64,000 nucleotides of DNA from Rariglobus hedericola (GCF_007559335.1 NZ_VMBG01000001.1:248001-312000); one strand, 5' to 3'. Shown: positions 17,682 through 30,099, counted from the stretch's first letter. Numbers and translations are program-made. The notes: generated from the sequence alone by a model not told the origin.

Positions 17682-18263
17682 ATGATATTGGGAATTACCG
17701 GCGGTATGGGCGGGGGGAAATCCACCGCGATGCGCTTCTTTGAAGAGGCGGGTTTTCGGCGGATTGATTCCGATCGCATCGTGCGCGAGGACTTGCTGAC
17801 CGATCCGGCGGTGGTCGGCCTGATCAAAGCAAAGTTTCCCGATGTGGTGAATGCGCAGAACGAAGTGCAGCGGGCGGAGTTGGCGCGGTATGTTTTTGGC
17901 AACGATGAAGACCGCGTATGGCTGGAGAAATTGTTGCATCCCATGGTATATAACCGCTGGCAAGAGCTGATGGCTGCCGACCCTGCGGCGGATTGGGCGA
18001 TCGAAACCCCCCTGCTTTTCGAACAAGGTTTGGAAAATTGGTTTGATTTTACCGTATGCGTATCGACATCGTCGGCCAATCAGCTTGTCCGGTTGATTGA
18101 GCGCGGAATTCCCCAATCGCTCGCCGAGCAGCGAATTTCCAAGCAATTGCCCTTGGCTCAGAAACTAGAAAAAGCCGATTTTATCTTGTCCAACGATGGC
18201 ACTCCCGAGGCGCTTCGCCTTCAGGTGAACCACTTGGCGGCCCGGTTGTCCGGTGTTCGCTGA
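17682..18263 (+). CDS. coaE: Dephospho-CoA kinase
   Basis: The 193-residue enzyme phosphorylates dephospho-CoA in the last step of CoA synthesis. The P-loop is GGMGGGKST (residues 7-15), followed by the family FRRIDSDRIV block, WAIETPLLFEQGLE and the lid-region QRISKQLPLAQK. The second P-loop glycine replaces the more usual Ser but is compatible with the Walker A pattern. It is first in the plus-strand block with rho, 48 bases before the rho ATG. Confidence 0.93.
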   Translation: MILGITGGMGGGKSTAMRFFEEAGFRRIDSDRIVREDLLTDPAVVGLIKAKFPDVVNAQNEVQRAELARYVFGNDEDRVWLEKLLHPMVYNRWQELMAADPAADWAIETPLLFEQGLENWFDFTVCVSTSSANQLVRLIERGIPQSLAEQRISKQLPLAQKLEKADFILSNDGTPEALRLQVNHLAARLSGVR

Positions 18264-18311
18264 AAAGCGGTTTCGGGCCGGTTGATTTTTTGTCCCTCTT
18301 TTTTTCCACAA

Positions 18312-20306
18312 ATGGCTGAATCCGATTTGAACGCCTCCGCCGAAACCGGCGCAGGTAAACCTAAGAAAACGACCAAGCGTGCGCCTCGCGCCGCAAGCGC
18401 CGACGCCCCGAAGAAAACGCGGGTGACCAAGCCCAAGTCGCCCAAGGCCTCTGCCAAGTCGGAGAGCGTCCGCGAGCCGAGCTTGTTTGAACCCACCTCG
18501 TCCCCGGCTCCCGAGCCTTACCGTGCTCCCGAACCGGTGCGCGAGGCGGTTGCTGCTCCGGTGCACTTTGACGCGCCTGCGCCCGCACCGACACCGCCGG
18601 CCGAGCGTCCGGTCTTCGTGCCGTCGTCTGAGCGTGCCGCGGCTGCGGCATCAGACGCACAACAAAATAGTTTTGAGTCCTCTGGCGCGACATCAGCCGA
18701 GCCTCAATCGCAGGACTCTGCCCCGTCTGCTGATCGTGGCCACGAAGGCTCTGCGCCGCAGGGTGGGTTTCAACAAGGGCAGGGCGGGGTCGGCGGAGCC
18801 CCCGAAGATGATCGGGGTCCTTGGTGGAAGCGCAAAAAGGACAAGAAGAACAAGTGGAAGGATAAGCATCAAAATAGCGGTGGTGGCGGTGGAGGTCGTT
18901 CGGGTGGACACCCGCAACATCCCCCGCAGCCGGCGCCTCCCGTGCTCGCTCCGCAGCACTATGGTGACCTGCCTGACCCGGCGCGCTTTGAAGATCAGGT
19001 CGCGTTGGATACGCTGGCGGCCTCCCTGCTTACGGGCAATGGCGCAGCGCCCATCCAGATCGACCAGCTGTTCTCCTTCAGCCTGTTTGAGCTGACTGCC
19101 TACGCCCGCAAGCTGGATGTTCCGTTTGAAGGCACGCTCAACCGTCTGCAGATGTTGGAGGCGATTTTTATTCACGCCGCGGAGAAACAGATTCCCATCG
19201 TCGACCGCGGACTGGTCGAGCTCACGGACAAAGGTCACGGCTTTATCGTTCACGAGCAGGCGAATTATCGTCTGTATCCGGAAAGCACCTACCTCCCGGA
19301 GTCGCTAATCAAGCGTTACGTTCTCAAGCGCGGCCACCACGTTGAAGTGATCGTGCAGTCCCCGCAGTCGGGCGATCGTTGCGCGGCGGTCGTGGGTGTA
19401 AAGACCGTCATGGGCAAGGCGCCCGACGAGGTGTCCAGGCTCACGCCCTTCGAGGAGCTCGTTCCTTATTATCCGCTCCAGCGTATTCTTTTGGAAGCGC
19501 CCGAGATTCATAAAGACATCTCGATGCGCGCGGTCGATCTGCTCACGCCGATCGGCTTTGGTCAGCGCGGCTTGCTGGTGGCTCCGCCCCGCACGGGCAA
19601 AACGGTGCTGCTGCAAAACATCGCGAACTCCATTTCGCACAACTTCCCTGATAAAAAACTCATCCTGCTGCTCATCGATGAACGTCCCGAGGAAGTGACC
19701 GATTTCAAACGTCACACCAAGGGCGAGGTGGTCAGTTCCACGTTTGACGAGGCTCCCGAGAGCCATGTGCACGCTGCGGAGATGGTCATCGAGAAATCAC
19801 GCCGCCTGGTCGAACAAGGCGAGCATGTCGTGATCCTGCTCGACTCGATCACCCGTCTGGCGCGCGCCTACAACGCTCTCGCGGCCAACTCCGGCAAAAT
19901 CATGTCCGGTGGTGTCGAGGCGACCGCGCTTCAGAAGCCCAAACGCTTCTTTGGTTCGGCCCGTAATATCGAAGGCGGCGGCAGTATCACGATTATTGGC
20001 ACTGCGCTGATCGATACCGGCAGCCGCATGGACGAAGTTATTTTCGAAGAGTTCAAAGGCACGGGCAACATGGAGCTCCATCTGGACCGCGGCTTGTCCG
20101 ACAAACGTATCTTCCCTGCGATCAACATTGATCGCTCCGGCACACGCAAAGAAGAGCTCATTTATCACCCCGAGGAAATGCTTCGTGTATACGGTTTGCG
20201 CCGGGCGATGCAGGGCATTCCTCCCGTCGAAGCGATGGACATGTTAATTCAACGCTTGAAGAAAACCAAAACAAACGCGGAATTCCTCATGAGCCTGAGC
20301 CGCTAG
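18312..20306 (+). CDS. rho: Transcription termination factor Rho with long disordered N-terminal extension
   Basis: The 664-residue protein has a C-terminal Rho core of about 420 residues: an N-terminal helical domain, the RNA-binding cold-shock-like domain ([16 protein letters not shown]), Walker A APPRTGKT (about 424-431), Walker [17 protein letters not shown] and ARNIEGGGS with the R-loop [11 protein letters not shown]. The first roughly 220-245 residues are low complexity: Lys/Pro/Ala-rich, then Gln/Gly-rich with a [15 protein letters not shown] basic patch and a Gly run. Such extensions occur in some other phyla and can change RNA binding or drive condensation. The ATG at 18312 was chosen over an upstream one because it starts MAESDLNAS. 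Confidence 0.96.
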   Translation: MAESDLNASAETGAGKPKKTTKRAPRAASADAPKKTRVTKPKSPKASAKSESVREPSLFEPTSSPAPEPYRAPEPVREAVAAPVHFDAPAPAPTPPAERPVFVPSSERAAAAASDAQQNSFESSGATSAEPQSQDSAPSADRGHEGSAPQGGFQQGQGGVGGAPEDDRGPWWKRKKDKKNKWKDKHQNSGGGGGGRSGGHPQHPPQPAPPVLAPQHYGDLPDPARFEDQVALDTLAASLLTGNGAAPIQIDQLFSFSLFELTAYARKLDVPFEGTLNRLQMLEAIFIHAAEKQIPIVDRGLVELTDKGHGFIVHEQANYRLYPESTYLPESLIKRYVLKRGHHVEVIVQSPQSGDRCAAVVGVKTVMGKAPDEVSRLTPFEELVPYYPLQRILLEAPEIHKDISMRAVDLLTPIGFGQRGLLVAPPRTGKTVLLQNIANSISHNFPDKKLILLLIDERPEEVTDFKRHTKGEVVSSTFDEAPESHVHAAEMVIEKSRRLVEQGEHVVILLDSITRLARAYNALAANSGKIMSGGVEATALQKPKRFFGSARNIEGGGSITIIGTALIDTGSRMDEVIFEEFKGTGNMELHLDRGLSDKRIFPAINIDRSGTRKEELIYHPEEMLRVYGLRRAMQGIPPVEAMDMLIQRLKKTKTNAEFLMSLSR

Positions 20307-20366
20307 TTCACTCTCCCTGTAATTACCCGACAACTACCCTGATCGGCCTAACGCCCCCTCCCCAAC

Positions 20367-22097
20367 GTGACTTCCGCCGACGATTTCGTCATACAGCTCG
20401 CCCTTGACAAGGGCGTGCTCACTCAAGCCCAGATCGATGAAGCCAACCAGCGCATCGCTGCTCACACCGATCTGACCACCGCTCCGCCCAAGCTCTTCGA
20501 TATTCTGATCGCCAGCAAGCTGGTCGAGGCCCGCCAGCTGAGCAAGCTGCTGGCCGACGAATTTGGCATGCCCATGGTGGACTTGGCCGCGTTGCGCGTT
20601 CCCAGTGCCGAGGCGATGGCCTTGGTGCCCCGCGCGCTGGCCGTGCGCTACACGGTATTCCCGATTTCCAAAGATGGCGGTTCGTTGCAGCTCGCCATCA
20701 GTGACCCGCTTGATGTCGACGCGATCGACAGTCTGGGCCACATGCTCAAGCTCAACATCGAGCCGTCCGTCGCACCCGCTAGCGAAATCAAGCACGTCAT
20801 CGAGCGTTTCTACGGCAAGGATGCCGATGAACTCGATGCCATGCTCGGCGAATTTTCCGTCACCGGAGCCGAGGCTGCGGGCGTAACGACCGTGGCCGTC
20901 GATGGCATGCCGTCCGTCGAGGAAGGCGATGCGCCGATCATCAAGCTGGTTCACCAGATCATTCTGGAGGCGATCCAGCGCCGCGCTTCCGACATCCATT
21001 TGGAGCCGCTCGAAAAGCGTTTCCGCGTCCGCTACCGCATCGACGGCGTGCTACTCGAAATCGAGAACCCGCCGAAGCGCCTGCAGCTTTCCATGATCTC
21101 ACGTCTGAAGATCATGGCTAATATCTCGATTGCCGAAAAACGCATTCCGCAGGACGGCCGTATCCAGATCAACATGACAGGCAAGCAAATCGACTTGCGC
21201 GTGTCCTCGCTGCCCACCGCGCACGGCGAGAGCATCGTCATGCGTATTCTCGACAAAGACGGCCTCCAGCTCGGTCTGCCCGAGCTCGGCTTCTTCAGTG
21301 ATGACCAGGCCATCGTGGAACGACTGATTGCGCTGCCCGACGGTATCATGCTCGTCACGGGTCCGACCGGCTCCGGCAAGACCACGACGCTGTATTCATG
21401 TCTCCACTTCATCAATAAGTCCGACCGCAAGATCATCACGGTGGAAGACCCGGTCGAGTATGTGCTCGCCGGTATCAACCAAGTGCCGGTCCGTCACGAT
21501 GTGGGCATGACCTTCGCCTCGGCGCTTCGCGCCATGTTACGTCAGGCTCCGAATATCGTGATGGTGGGTGAAATTCGAGATTTGGAGACGGCGGAAATTG
21601 CCATCAACGCCTCGCTGACCGGTCATATGGTGTTCTCCACGCTGCACACCAACGATGCTCCCGGTGCGATCACGCGCCTCATCGATATCGGTGTTAAACC
21701 GTTCCTGGTTTCCACTTCGTTGCGTGCGGCGGTCGCCCAGCGTCTTACGCGCAAAATCTGCAAGCAGTGCAAGAAACCGTATACGCCCGACTCGAACGAA
21801 CTGCGCTCTCTTAACATCACGCCGCAGCAAGCCGCCACCGCGACGTTCATGCAGGGTGAGGGTTGCCAGAACTGTAACGGCACCGGCTACCGCGGCCGCG
21901 CCGGTATTTTCGAGATGTTCGTCGTGAACGAAGAGATCCAGCGCATGATTTATGACAACGTCGGCACCGCCAAACTGCGCGACAAAGCCCGTTCGCTCGG
22001 CATGCGCACGATGCGTGAAGACGGCGTTCGCAAGGTGCTCTCCGGCATGACTACGATTGATGAAGTCGTTTCGATCACCGTCGGTGACGCCAGCTAA
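20367..22097 (+). CDS. pilB: PilB/GspE-type assembly ATPase (first copy)
   Basis: A 576-residue type II/IV secretion ATPase. Residues 1-150 are an MshEN-like N-terminal domain. The core shows [11 protein letters not shown], Walker [14 protein letters not shown], the Asp box ITVEDPVEY, Walker [15 protein letters not shown] and the His box [12 protein letters not shown] zinc knuckle CKQC...[12 protein letters not shown] lies before the C-terminus, as in PilB and GspE. It would power pilin or pseudopilin extension from the inner membrane. The start is a GTG at 20367, 60 bases after rho. It belongs to a pilB-pilT-gspE-pilC run. Confidence 0.93.
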   Translation: MTSADDFVIQLALDKGVLTQAQIDEANQRIAAHTDLTTAPPKLFDILIASKLVEARQLSKLLADEFGMPMVDLAALRVPSAEAMALVPRALAVRYTVFPISKDGGSLQLAISDPLDVDAIDSLGHMLKLNIEPSVAPASEIKHVIERFYGKDADELDAMLGEFSVTGAEAAGVTTVAVDGMPSVEEGDAPIIKLVHQIILEAIQRRASDIHLEPLEKRFRVRYRIDGVLLEIENPPKRLQLSMISRLKIMANISIAEKRIPQDGRIQINMTGKQIDLRVSSLPTAHGESIVMRILDKDGLQLGLPELGFFSDDQAIVERLIALPDGIMLVTGPTGSGKTTTLYSCLHFINKSDRKIITVEDPVEYVLAGINQVPVRHDVGMTFASALRAMLRQAPNIVMVGEIRDLETAEIAINASLTGHMVFSTLHTNDAPGAITRLIDIGVKPFLVSTSLRAAVAQRLTRKICKQCKKPYTPDSNELRSLNITPQQAATATFMQGEGCQNCNGTGYRGRAGIFEMFVVNEEIQRMIYDNVGTAKLRDKARSLGMRTMREDGVRKVLSGMTTIDEVVSITVGDAS

Positions 22098-22121
22098 GCC
22101 TGCTTCCTGCTACTCGCCGCT

Positions 22122-23204
22122 ATGAGCTACGAAATGAACGATCTGCTGGAGCTGGTGGTGGATCAGGGCGCCTCCGACCTGCACCTCCAGGTTGGCCAGC
22201 CGCCGACCCTCCGCTTGAGCGGCAGCATGGTGCCGATCGACGGCCCTTTGCTTACTCCGGCCGACACCGAGAAGCTCATGCTCTCGATCACGCCGGACAA
22301 CCACCAGCAGAACGTGAAGCTGAACGGCGGCTCCGATTTCGGCTTTGCCTACCTGGAGAAGGCCCGTCTTCGCGTGAGTGTTCTCAAGGCGAAGGGCAAC
22401 TACGGCATGGTGCTTCGCCAGATCCCGAACAAGATGTTCAGTCTGCGCGAAATCGGCATTCCCGACAAAGTGCGCGAGCTTCTCTATCGTCCGCGCGGCC
22501 TTATGCTGGTGACCGGCCCGACTGGATCGGGCAAGTCGACCACGCTCGCGGCGATGATCAATTACATCAACGAAACCCGCGACGGCCACATCATCACCAT
22601 CGAGGATCCGATCGAGTATTATCATCCGCACAAACACTGTATCGTCACCCAGCGTGAAGTCGGTGTGGATGTGCCCAGCTTTTCAGAGGCCATCCGGCGG
22701 GCGCTTCGTCAGGATCCCGATATCATTCTCGTGGGTGAAATGCGCGACCTCGAGACGATCGAGGCGGCGATCAGCGCGGCCGAAACCGGTCACTTGGTGT
22801 TTGGCACGTTGCACACCAACGGCGCCGCCAAGACCATCGACCGTATCGTGGATGCGTTTCCCGCAAACATGAAGGACATGATCCGCACGCAGCTCGCGTC
22901 GTCCATTGTGGCGGTCATCTCCCAGGTGCTCTGCAAGAAAATCGGCGGCGGACGCATCGCCAGTTATGAAATCATGGTGAATACCACCTCGATTTCTTCG
23001 CTCATCCGCGAAAACAAGACCTTCCGTATTTCCTCCGATATTCAGACCGGGGCCAGCTTGGGTATGATCACCCTCGACGCCCATCTCATGAGCCTGGTCA
23101 ATCGTGATCTCGTCACCCCTGACGAGGCTCTCGACAAAGCCCAGGATCCCTTGGTCATGCGCGAGAAACTCCTCGCGATGGGAGCACAACTTCGCCAACT
23201 CTAA
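22122..23204 (+). CDS. pilT: PilT retraction ATPase
   Basis: The 360-residue protein is a typical PilT: N-terminal [19 protein letters not shown], Walker [38 protein letters not shown], Walker [16 protein letters not shown] and [18 protein letters not shown]. It lacks the N-terminal domain and zinc knuckle of the flanking PilB-like genes. PilT depolymerises type IV pili and powers twitching and DNA uptake. Its presence favours a true type IV pilus over a pure type II secretion system. It lies 24 bases after the first PilB copy. Confidence 0.93.
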   Translation: MSYEMNDLLELVVDQGASDLHLQVGQPPTLRLSGSMVPIDGPLLTPADTEKLMLSITPDNHQQNVKLNGGSDFGFAYLEKARLRVSVLKAKGNYGMVLRQIPNKMFSLREIGIPDKVRELLYRPRGLMLVTGPTGSGKSTTLAAMINYINETRDGHIITIEDPIEYYHPHKHCIVTQREVGVDVPSFSEAIRRALRQDPDIILVGEMRDLETIEAAISAAETGHLVFGTLHTNGAAKTIDRIVDAFPANMKDMIRTQLASSIVAVISQVLCKKIGGGRIASYEIMVNTTSISSLIRENKTFRISSDIQTGASLGMITLDAHLMSLVNRDLVTPDEALDKAQDPLVMREKLLAMGAQLRQL

Positions 23205-23255
23205 CCACTCTCAACGCAATCGCTTTCCCCCTCGTCGGCTCACGCCGGTTACCCT

Positions 23256-24956
<1,701 letters not shown>

Positions 24957-25029
24957 TCCACGTTCGGCACGTTTCCAGCATCGACCTGTGATCTAATTTC
25001 CATTACAAACTTCTTAATACCCTTACCCT

Positions 25030-26334
25030 ATGCCAAAGTTTACCTACAGCGCCATTGAGTCGGCCTCCGGAAAAGAAAAAAAGGGCGTGCTTGAGAGCGC
25101 GTCATCCGAACAAGCATCCGCCGAATTGAAGGCGATGGGCCTCATTCCCACCGCACTTGCAGCCGAAGGCAGCGGCGGTCCCAAGCTGTCCGCGGGCGCC
25201 AAGAAAGACGTCCGCAAGCTCAACGCTCCCGCCGCGCCGGCGAGCACGCAGCTGCGCGCCAAAAAGAAAAAAGGCGGCATGACATTCGGCCGTATTATCA
25301 GCAACGCGAACCTCACGGTGTTTACCCGTCAGCTCGCCACGCTCGTTAACGCCGGCATGCCCATCATGCGCAGCTTGGAGACGCTCGCCCGTCAGGAGAA
25401 GAATCCGCTCTTCAAGGACGTGGTGGAGTCTCTCGTCGAGAACATCCGCTCGGGCGGTAATTTTTCCGATGGTCTTCTTCAGCACCCGAAGGTCTTCGAT
25501 CGCCTTTATGTGAACATGGTGAAGGCCGGTGAAGCGGGCGGCGTGCTCGGCACCGTGTTGGATCGTCTTTCGCGCTTCATGGAGAAAGCCGAGAAGATCA
25601 AGGGCAAGGTGAAGTCTGCGATGACCTACCCGGTGATCATCGTGTTTGTCGCCGTCGCCATCGTCGGCGCACTGATGGTTTTCGTTATTCCGCAGTTCGA
25701 GAAAATCTTTTCGGGTATGCTCAAAGGCCAGTCGATGCCTGGCCTGACACTCGCGGTTCTGGCCGTAAGTAATTTCGTCAAGAATCACATCATTGCCACC
25801 ATCGGTATCTTTGTTGCGCTCTATTTCTCTTTCAAGGCGTGGCACAAAACCAAGGGGGGCACCCGTGCGGTCGATTGGTTCCTCTTGCATGCCCCCGGCG
25901 TTGGTCCGCTTTTCCTGAAGTCGTCCATCAGCCGTTTCACCCGCACGCTGGGCACACTGCTCGCTTCGGGCGTCCCGATTCTGCAGGCGCTGATCATCAC
26001 CCGTGATACTTCGGGCAATGTTCACGTGGCCGATGCGCTAAACGTCGTTCATGACCGCGTTAAAGAGGGTGACAACGTCGCCCGTCCCCTTGATTCGACC
26101 AAGGTGTTCCCGACCATGGTAACCTCCATGATCGAGGTCGGTGAAGAAACCGGCGCCCTCCCTGAGATGCTTAATCGCGTGGCTGATACCTACGACGAAG
26201 AGGTGGATAATTCCGTCGCCGGTCTTACCTCGATCATCGAGCCGGTCATGATTGTGTTCATGGCCGTGATGGTGGGCACCATCGTCATCGCGTTGTTCCT
26301 CCCGATCGTGAAGATCATTCAGAGCCTTTCGTAA
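25030..26334 (+). CDS. pilC: PilC/GspF inner-membrane platform protein
   Basis: The 434-residue protein has two repeated T2SSF domains with the pattern LTVFTRQLATLVNAGMPIMRSLETL and later RFTRTLGTLLASGVPILQALII, plus the closing VMIVFMAVMVGTIVIALFLPI membrane segment. Three to four transmembrane helices are visible. An N-terminal Lys/Ala-rich linker separates a short beta segment from the first domain. PilC is the membrane platform that the assembly ATPase turns during pilin polymerisation. It ends the rho-pil block and is followed by a strong terminator. Confidence 0.93.
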   Translation: MPKFTYSAIESASGKEKKGVLESASSEQASAELKAMGLIPTALAAEGSGGPKLSAGAKKDVRKLNAPAAPASTQLRAKKKKGGMTFGRIISNANLTVFTRQLATLVNAGMPIMRSLETLARQEKNPLFKDVVESLVENIRSGGNFSDGLLQHPKVFDRLYVNMVKAGEAGGVLGTVLDRLSRFMEKAEKIKGKVKSAMTYPVIIVFVAVAIVGALMVFVIPQFEKIFSGMLKGQSMPGLTLAVLAVSNFVKNHIIATIGIFVALYFSFKAWHKTKGGTRAVDWFLLHAPGVGPLFLKSSISRFTRTLGTLLASGVPILQALIITRDTSGNVHVADALNVVHDRVKEGDNVARPLDSTKVFPTMVTSMIEVGEETGALPEMLNRVADTYDEEVDNSVAGLTSIIEPVMIVFMAVMVGTIVIALFLPIVKIIQSLS

Positions 26335-26356
26335 TTGTCCGATTACGTTTCGACTC

Positions 26357-26394
26357 AACAAAAAGGCCGCCCGATTTTCGGGCGGCCTTTTTGT
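26357..26394. terminator. Bidirectional intrinsic terminator after pilC
   Basis: A near-perfect stem AAAAAGGCCGCCCGA/TCGGGCGGCCTTTTT separates the converging pilC and YhaM-like genes and has A- and T-runs on its sides. Confidence 0.92.
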
Positions 26395-26418
26395 TGAGGG
26401 GACGTCTGAACTCCGCTC

Positions 26419-27414
26419 TTATTTCGCCGGCGAAACCGGCTTGGTGAGCAGCACGCTGTTGAGCCCCATCAGGCGCTCCGAGAATTCATCGTGCTCGTTG
26501 GCTTGGCGTAGGGTGCGCTGGACCATGCCCATCTTGGCGTCGAGGTTGTCGATCATCGAAACAAACACCGCTTCCGGCGTGGCCGCGTAAACGGCCGCGC
26601 CCCATTCCGGTTCACCTTGATGACTGAGCACAATGTGTTCGAGGCGTTCCAGACGCTCCGCATCGAGACGGGATTTGATGCCGTGTTTACGGGCAAGTTG
26701 ATAACCGAGGACGACGTGGCCTTGCAGGATGCCCTTGCGGCTGCGCTTGGTTGCAAGCGAGCCCTCGTATTCGATGGTCTTGCCGGTGTCGTGGAGAAGG
26801 ATGCCGGCCATCGCGAGGTCGGCGTCCACTTCGCGGTAGAGCGGTAGCAGGGCCTTGCAGGCGCGCGCCATGTGAATCGTGTGCTCAAGCAAACCATGTC
26901 GGTAGGCGTGGTGCATCGAGACGGCGGCAGGCGTCCATTTGAACGTGTCGCCGATCTCCTCGAACACGCCGCGCACGGTCATACGAAGCTCGTCGTGGGT
27001 GATGCTGTCGATGAATGTTTGAAACTCCGCCCACAGTTCAGCGGCAGGCTCGGGCGCGACTTCAACAAGGTTGTCGATCAGGCCGGGAGCCCCAAGTTCG
27101 TCTTCGGAAAGGGGAGTGACCTTGAGCAGTTTTGGAGAGAGCCGGCCTTGATAATAATCGACGCGACCTTCGATGCGCAGCACGCCGCCTTCGCCGGCGG
27201 CCTTGACGGTGTCGAACACCGTGCCGTCGCTGAACAGGGTGCAGCCAAACGAGCCGGTGCGGTCACCTAGATCGAGGACGAGAAATGGATTGCCGTTGGA
27301 GGCTGTTTTGATAGCGAGTTTTTTGACCACCAAGACACTGGCGAAGGGGCGTCCGGAGGCGTCTTCAAGCGCTTTGAGTTCGCGGACTGAGAGCAGAGGG
27401 AGTTCGTCGGACAT
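26419..27414 (-). CDS. YhaM-like 3'-5' exoribonuclease (OB fold plus HD domain)
   Basis: The 331-residue protein combines an N-terminal OB-fold nucleic-acid-binding domain (about 10-110, with PFLVLDLGDRTGSFGCTLF) and an HD domain with HAYRHGLLEHTIHMA, ILLHDTGKT, HVVLGYQLARK and VSMIDNLDAKM. This order matches YhaM/CvfA-type 3'-5' exonucleases of Firmicutes, which degrade RNA and some ssDNA ends. It is the last gene in a minus-strand unit led by a PPP phosphatase and an isochorismatase-like gene, 14 bases after the latter. Assignment to an exact RNase activity is inference. Confidence 0.83.
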   Translation of the reverse strand: MSDELPLLSVRELKALEDASGRPFASVLVVKKLAIKTASNGNPFLVLDLGDRTGSFGCTLFSDGTVFDTVKAAGEGGVLRIEGRVDYYQGRLSPKLLKVTPLSEDELGAPGLIDNLVEVAPEPAAELWAEFQTFIDSITHDELRMTVRGVFEEIGDTFKWTPAAVSMHHAYRHGLLEHTIHMARACKALLPLYREVDADLAMAGILLHDTGKTIEYEGSLATKRSRKGILQGHVVLGYQLARKHGIKSRLDAERLERLEHIVLSHQGEPEWGAAVYAATPEAVFVSMIDNLDAKMGMVQRTLRQANEHDEFSERLMGLNSVLLTKPVSPAK

Positions 27415-27428
27415 AGTGGTGACGGAGC

Positions 27429-27986
27429 TTAACTGTATTTTTTGACGAGCTGGGTGAAGTTCTTGAAGAACGGATGTCCTGCATCGTGCAGCAGTGCATA
27501 AAAGACGGTCTCGGAAGGAAGCAGGTGCACGCCTGCGCGTGCGAGCGAACCGAGGCAGATGGCGGCATCAGCGGAACGGCGGGCGCCAATCGCATCGGAA
27601 AGCACGGTGACTTGCAGGTTGGCATCAAGAGCTCCGAGTGCGGTCTGGTAAATGCACACGGGAGTTTCCAAGCCGCAGAGAATGATGTGTTCGATATCGG
27701 GTGATCGCAGGGCATCGGTGATGCCATCGTCACCAAAGACGGAAAAAGAACTCTTGGTGTGGACGTCCGAACCGGGGGCGAGCGCGAGCAGTGCGGGGGC
27801 TGTGCCGCCGAGTTTGCGTGGGAGTTGCTCGGTGAAAGCGACCCGAATACCCAAGCCGACCGCCGCCTCGATCACGAAGGAGCAGCGCTTCAGAAGTTCT
27901 TCGTGCTCAGGGATGACCTTGAGGAAGGACGGTTGGAGGTCGACGCAGAGCAGTAGAACACCGGCGAGAGGATCGGGAGCGGCCAT
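27429..27986 (-). CDS. Isochorismatase-family cysteine hydrolase
   Basis: A 185-residue protein with the cysteine-hydrolase triad pattern: Asp in LLLCVDLQPSF, a Lys in VHTKSSFSVF, and the catalytic Cys in CGLETPVCIYQTAL. The family includes isochorismatases, nicotinamidases and N-carbamoyl amidases; the substrate here is unknown. No signal peptide. It follows the PPP phosphatase gene by 6 bases, so the two are cotranscribed. Confidence 0.85.
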   Translation of the reverse strand: MAAPDPLAGVLLLCVDLQPSFLKVIPEHEELLKRCSFVIEAAVGLGIRVAFTEQLPRKLGGTAPALLALAPGSDVHTKSSFSVFGDDGITDALRSPDIEHIILCGLETPVCIYQTALGALDANLQVTVLSDAIGARRSADAAICLGSLARAGVHLLPSETVFYALLHDAGHPFFKNFTQLVKKYS

Positions 27987-27992
27987 GATTGT

Positions 27993-28658
27993 TTATGGAT
28001 AATAACGACGGCGGGACTTCACCTGCACGAACCGTTTTTCGGGAAGAATGTAAGCGGTCAGGTGGCCGCCCATGACACACGCGGTGTCGATGCCGACAGA
28101 CCACTTAAGTTTGTAAACATCAGGCCGGGGAGTGTGCCCGTAAATGACGAAGGGCGGACCGTTCCAGAGATCGGCCCACGGAGGTGAGTCGGGCGAATCG
28201 GAGCGTTTGCAGGCCCGTCCATCGGCATCGATGGATTGGATTCGCGTGACGATCGAGGCGGGCTGGCGTTGCCAGGGTTCGTTAGGAAGAAATCCACCGT
28301 GCGCGAAAACCGTGTTCAGGGCCTCGACATAGTGGGTGAGCGGCATCGACTCCAAGTAGAGCCAATCCTCGGGGCGCAGCTTTTGGAAAGTGTCAGCGTC
28401 GGTTTTTCGATCAATCTCGGCAGCAGGCGTCTTGTTCTTCCGGTAATTCAGGAGACGCAGTTCGTGATTACCGAGGAGCGAGATCGCACGGTGCTGACGA
28501 GCGAGGTCGATCACCTTGCAACTGTCGGGACCGCGATTCACGAGATCGCCGACGAGAATCAGACGGTCGTCCTTGGTGGGTTTCAGGAGCTCGAGGAGCT
28601 CGGCAAACTCTTGATGGCAACCATGGATGTCGCCGATGGCGATGATACGACCGTTCAT
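27993..28658 (-). CDS. PPP-family metallophosphoesterase
   Basis: The 221-residue enzyme has the phosphoprotein-phosphatase signature blocks AIGDIHGCHQE (GDxHG), LVGDLVNRGPDS (GDxxxRG), SLLGNHELRLL (GNHE) and a late YGHTP. Bacterial relatives hydrolyse phosphoproteins, diadenosine tetraphosphate (ApaH/PrpE type) or nucleotides; I cannot pick one. It begins the PPP-isochorismatase-YhaM unit and diverges from the conserved hypothetical at 28718 across 59 bases. Confidence 0.88.
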   Translation of the reverse strand: MNGRIIAIGDIHGCHQEFAELLELLKPTKDDRLILVGDLVNRGPDSCKVIDLARQHRAISLLGNHELRLLNYRKNKTPAAEIDRKTDADTFQKLRPEDWLYLESMPLTHYVEALNTVFAHGGFLPNEPWQRQPASIVTRIQSIDADGRACKRSDSPDSPPWADLWNGPPFVIYGHTPRPDVYKLKWSVGIDTACVMGGHLTAYILPEKRFVQVKSRRRYYP

Positions 28659-28717
28659 TCGTGCTGGTGAGCAAATTTGCTAGCGTCCACCCCCTTGGGA
28701 AGTAAACAAGAAAGCCT

Positions 28718-29290
28718 ATGGAATTGAATCTGCAGCCCCTCGCCACGACCTGTTTTGTCAGCGGAAAGCCATTTGGTGAGGGCGAGCGCGTGCTGAGTTT
28801 TCTGGTGCGCAACGAAACTTCGGACGAAGTGATGCGTTACGATGTCCTGGAATCGGCGCGGGAGAGCTTTACGGTTCCTGGTTTTGTGGCCTGCAGTTGG
28901 GGACATGTGTTCAAGCCTCGCAAGGTCGGGGAAAATCCCGAGCGTGAATTAAAGCTCACCGCAGAAAATCTTTTCGTGACCCTGGCGGATCCTACCATCG
29001 AGATTGCGCCGGAAAACGAACGGCTTGTTCAATTCCTCGCCCTCATGCTGGAGCGCAAAAAACTTCTCAGGCCGAAAGGGCGTGCTGCCGATGGGGAGCG
29101 CAATCTTTACGAGCACGCCAAGTCCAAGCTCATTTATGCGGTGCCCGCCGGTGAACTCAGTCCGGAGTTCTTCATGGCGATTCAAGAGCAGCTCAGCCTG
29201 TTGGTGGGCGGCGCAAAGAAATCAGTTCCTGTTGCGCAAGGCACCGTAACCCCCGAGGGCCCGGCCTCGACGTCTACTCCGTCCGAGTGA
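28718..29290 (+). CDS. Conserved hypothetical protein
   Basis: This 190-residue protein is not one I recognise. The first part is a compact domain starting MELNLQPLATTC with two cysteines (TCFVSGKPF and ACSWGHVF). The centre has a charged helix region, VQFLALMLERKKLLRPKGRAAD then NLYEHAKSKLIYAV. The end (ASTSTPSE) is disordered. CxxSGKPF at the start resembles a zinc-ribbon half-site but no partner CxxC is visible. It overlaps the converging M14-like gene by 17 bases. Confidence 0.65.
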   Translation: MELNLQPLATTCFVSGKPFGEGERVLSFLVRNETSDEVMRYDVLESARESFTVPGFVACSWGHVFKPRKVGENPERELKLTAENLFVTLADPTIEIAPENERLVQFLALMLERKKLLRPKGRAADGERNLYEHAKSKLIYAVPAGELSPEFFMAIQEQLSLLVGGAKKSVPVAQGTVTPEGPASTSTPSE

Positions 29291-30041
29291 CGAAAAATGC
29301 CGCGAGCGCGGCCGTCACCGCAGCATGGTGTGTGGCGATGCGTTGTGCCATCGGAGTGACCGATGGAGTTTCCAACGTGTAACCAAGTCGGGAGTGATGT
29401 TCGAAGAGGTAAATCGCCTCAGGCCATTTATCGCGTAAAAGCGGATCGGTGTCGGGCCGAATGATGCCCGGGGCGATGGACTCACGACCGTCGATCAGCG
29501 GTGCCGATTCGATGGGGCCCTGATGTCGGGCGGCCTCAATCATCGCATCGGCGAGAGTGTGGCGGGAATCCGGATTCAATTCGTAGAGATAAAAGCCGGT
29601 GGTTTCCCAGTCTTCGTGCAGGCAAAAGGTGACATCGAACCGGGGCTGTTTTTGTAGCCAACCAATGTGTGCGCTGATCTCGATGCTGAGCGTATCGCGA
29701 TAATCACGATTCAGATCGATGGAGGCTTCATTTTCCCGGGTGCCGCGGATGTAGCCGGTGGGATTGAGTAATGGGCACAAAAACCAGGTCGCCCGTTCGT
29801 CGAACAGACCGCTTTCGAGCATCTGCAGAAGTGCTTCGGGAGCCGCGGGCTCGTCTCCATGGATGCCGCTCGAAAGATAAATGCGCGTTCCATTGCCCGC
29901 CGTCTGTTTTGTGTAAGCGGAAAGGGGCACACCGGCTATGGTAGCGAGCGGTTCCTGTCGGAAGCCATGGGCGAGCGCCGCCGCTTCGAATCTTTTAACG
30001 AAGGACAGCGGATCGAGCGGGCAGGCTTTGACAGCATTCAT
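29274..30041 (-). CDS. M14-like/succinylglutamate desuccinylase-family zinc hydrolase
   Basis: The 255-residue protein has the carboxypeptidase-like zinc site HGDE in [15 protein letters not shown], the substrate-binding NRDYRD block ([12 protein letters not shown]), and CLHEDWE as the likely third-ligand region. Such proteins include aspartoacylase, succinylglutamate desuccinylase and murein peptide amidases. A full-length fold is present. Substrate not determined. Its 3' end overlaps the neighbour by 17 bases, and its start is 58 bases from the divergent gltX ATG. Confidence 0.8.
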   Translation of the reverse strand: MNAVKACPLDPLSFVKRFEAAALAHGFRQEPLATIAGVPLSAYTKQTAGNGTRIYLSSGIHGDEPAAPEALLQMLESGLFDERATWFLCPLLNPTGYIRGTRENEASIDLNRDYRDTLSIEISAHIGWLQKQPRFDVTFCLHEDWETTGFYLYELNPDSRHTLADAMIEAARHQGPIESAPLIDGRESIAPGIIRPDTDPLLRDKWPEAIYLFEHHSRLGYTLETPSVTPMAQRIATHHAAVTAALAAFFVTRTE

Positions 30042-30099
30042 GGGCTACTTCTGTCTAGCGTTTTACCCGTTTCCGCGGGTGCAATTTATTTCCACCATC

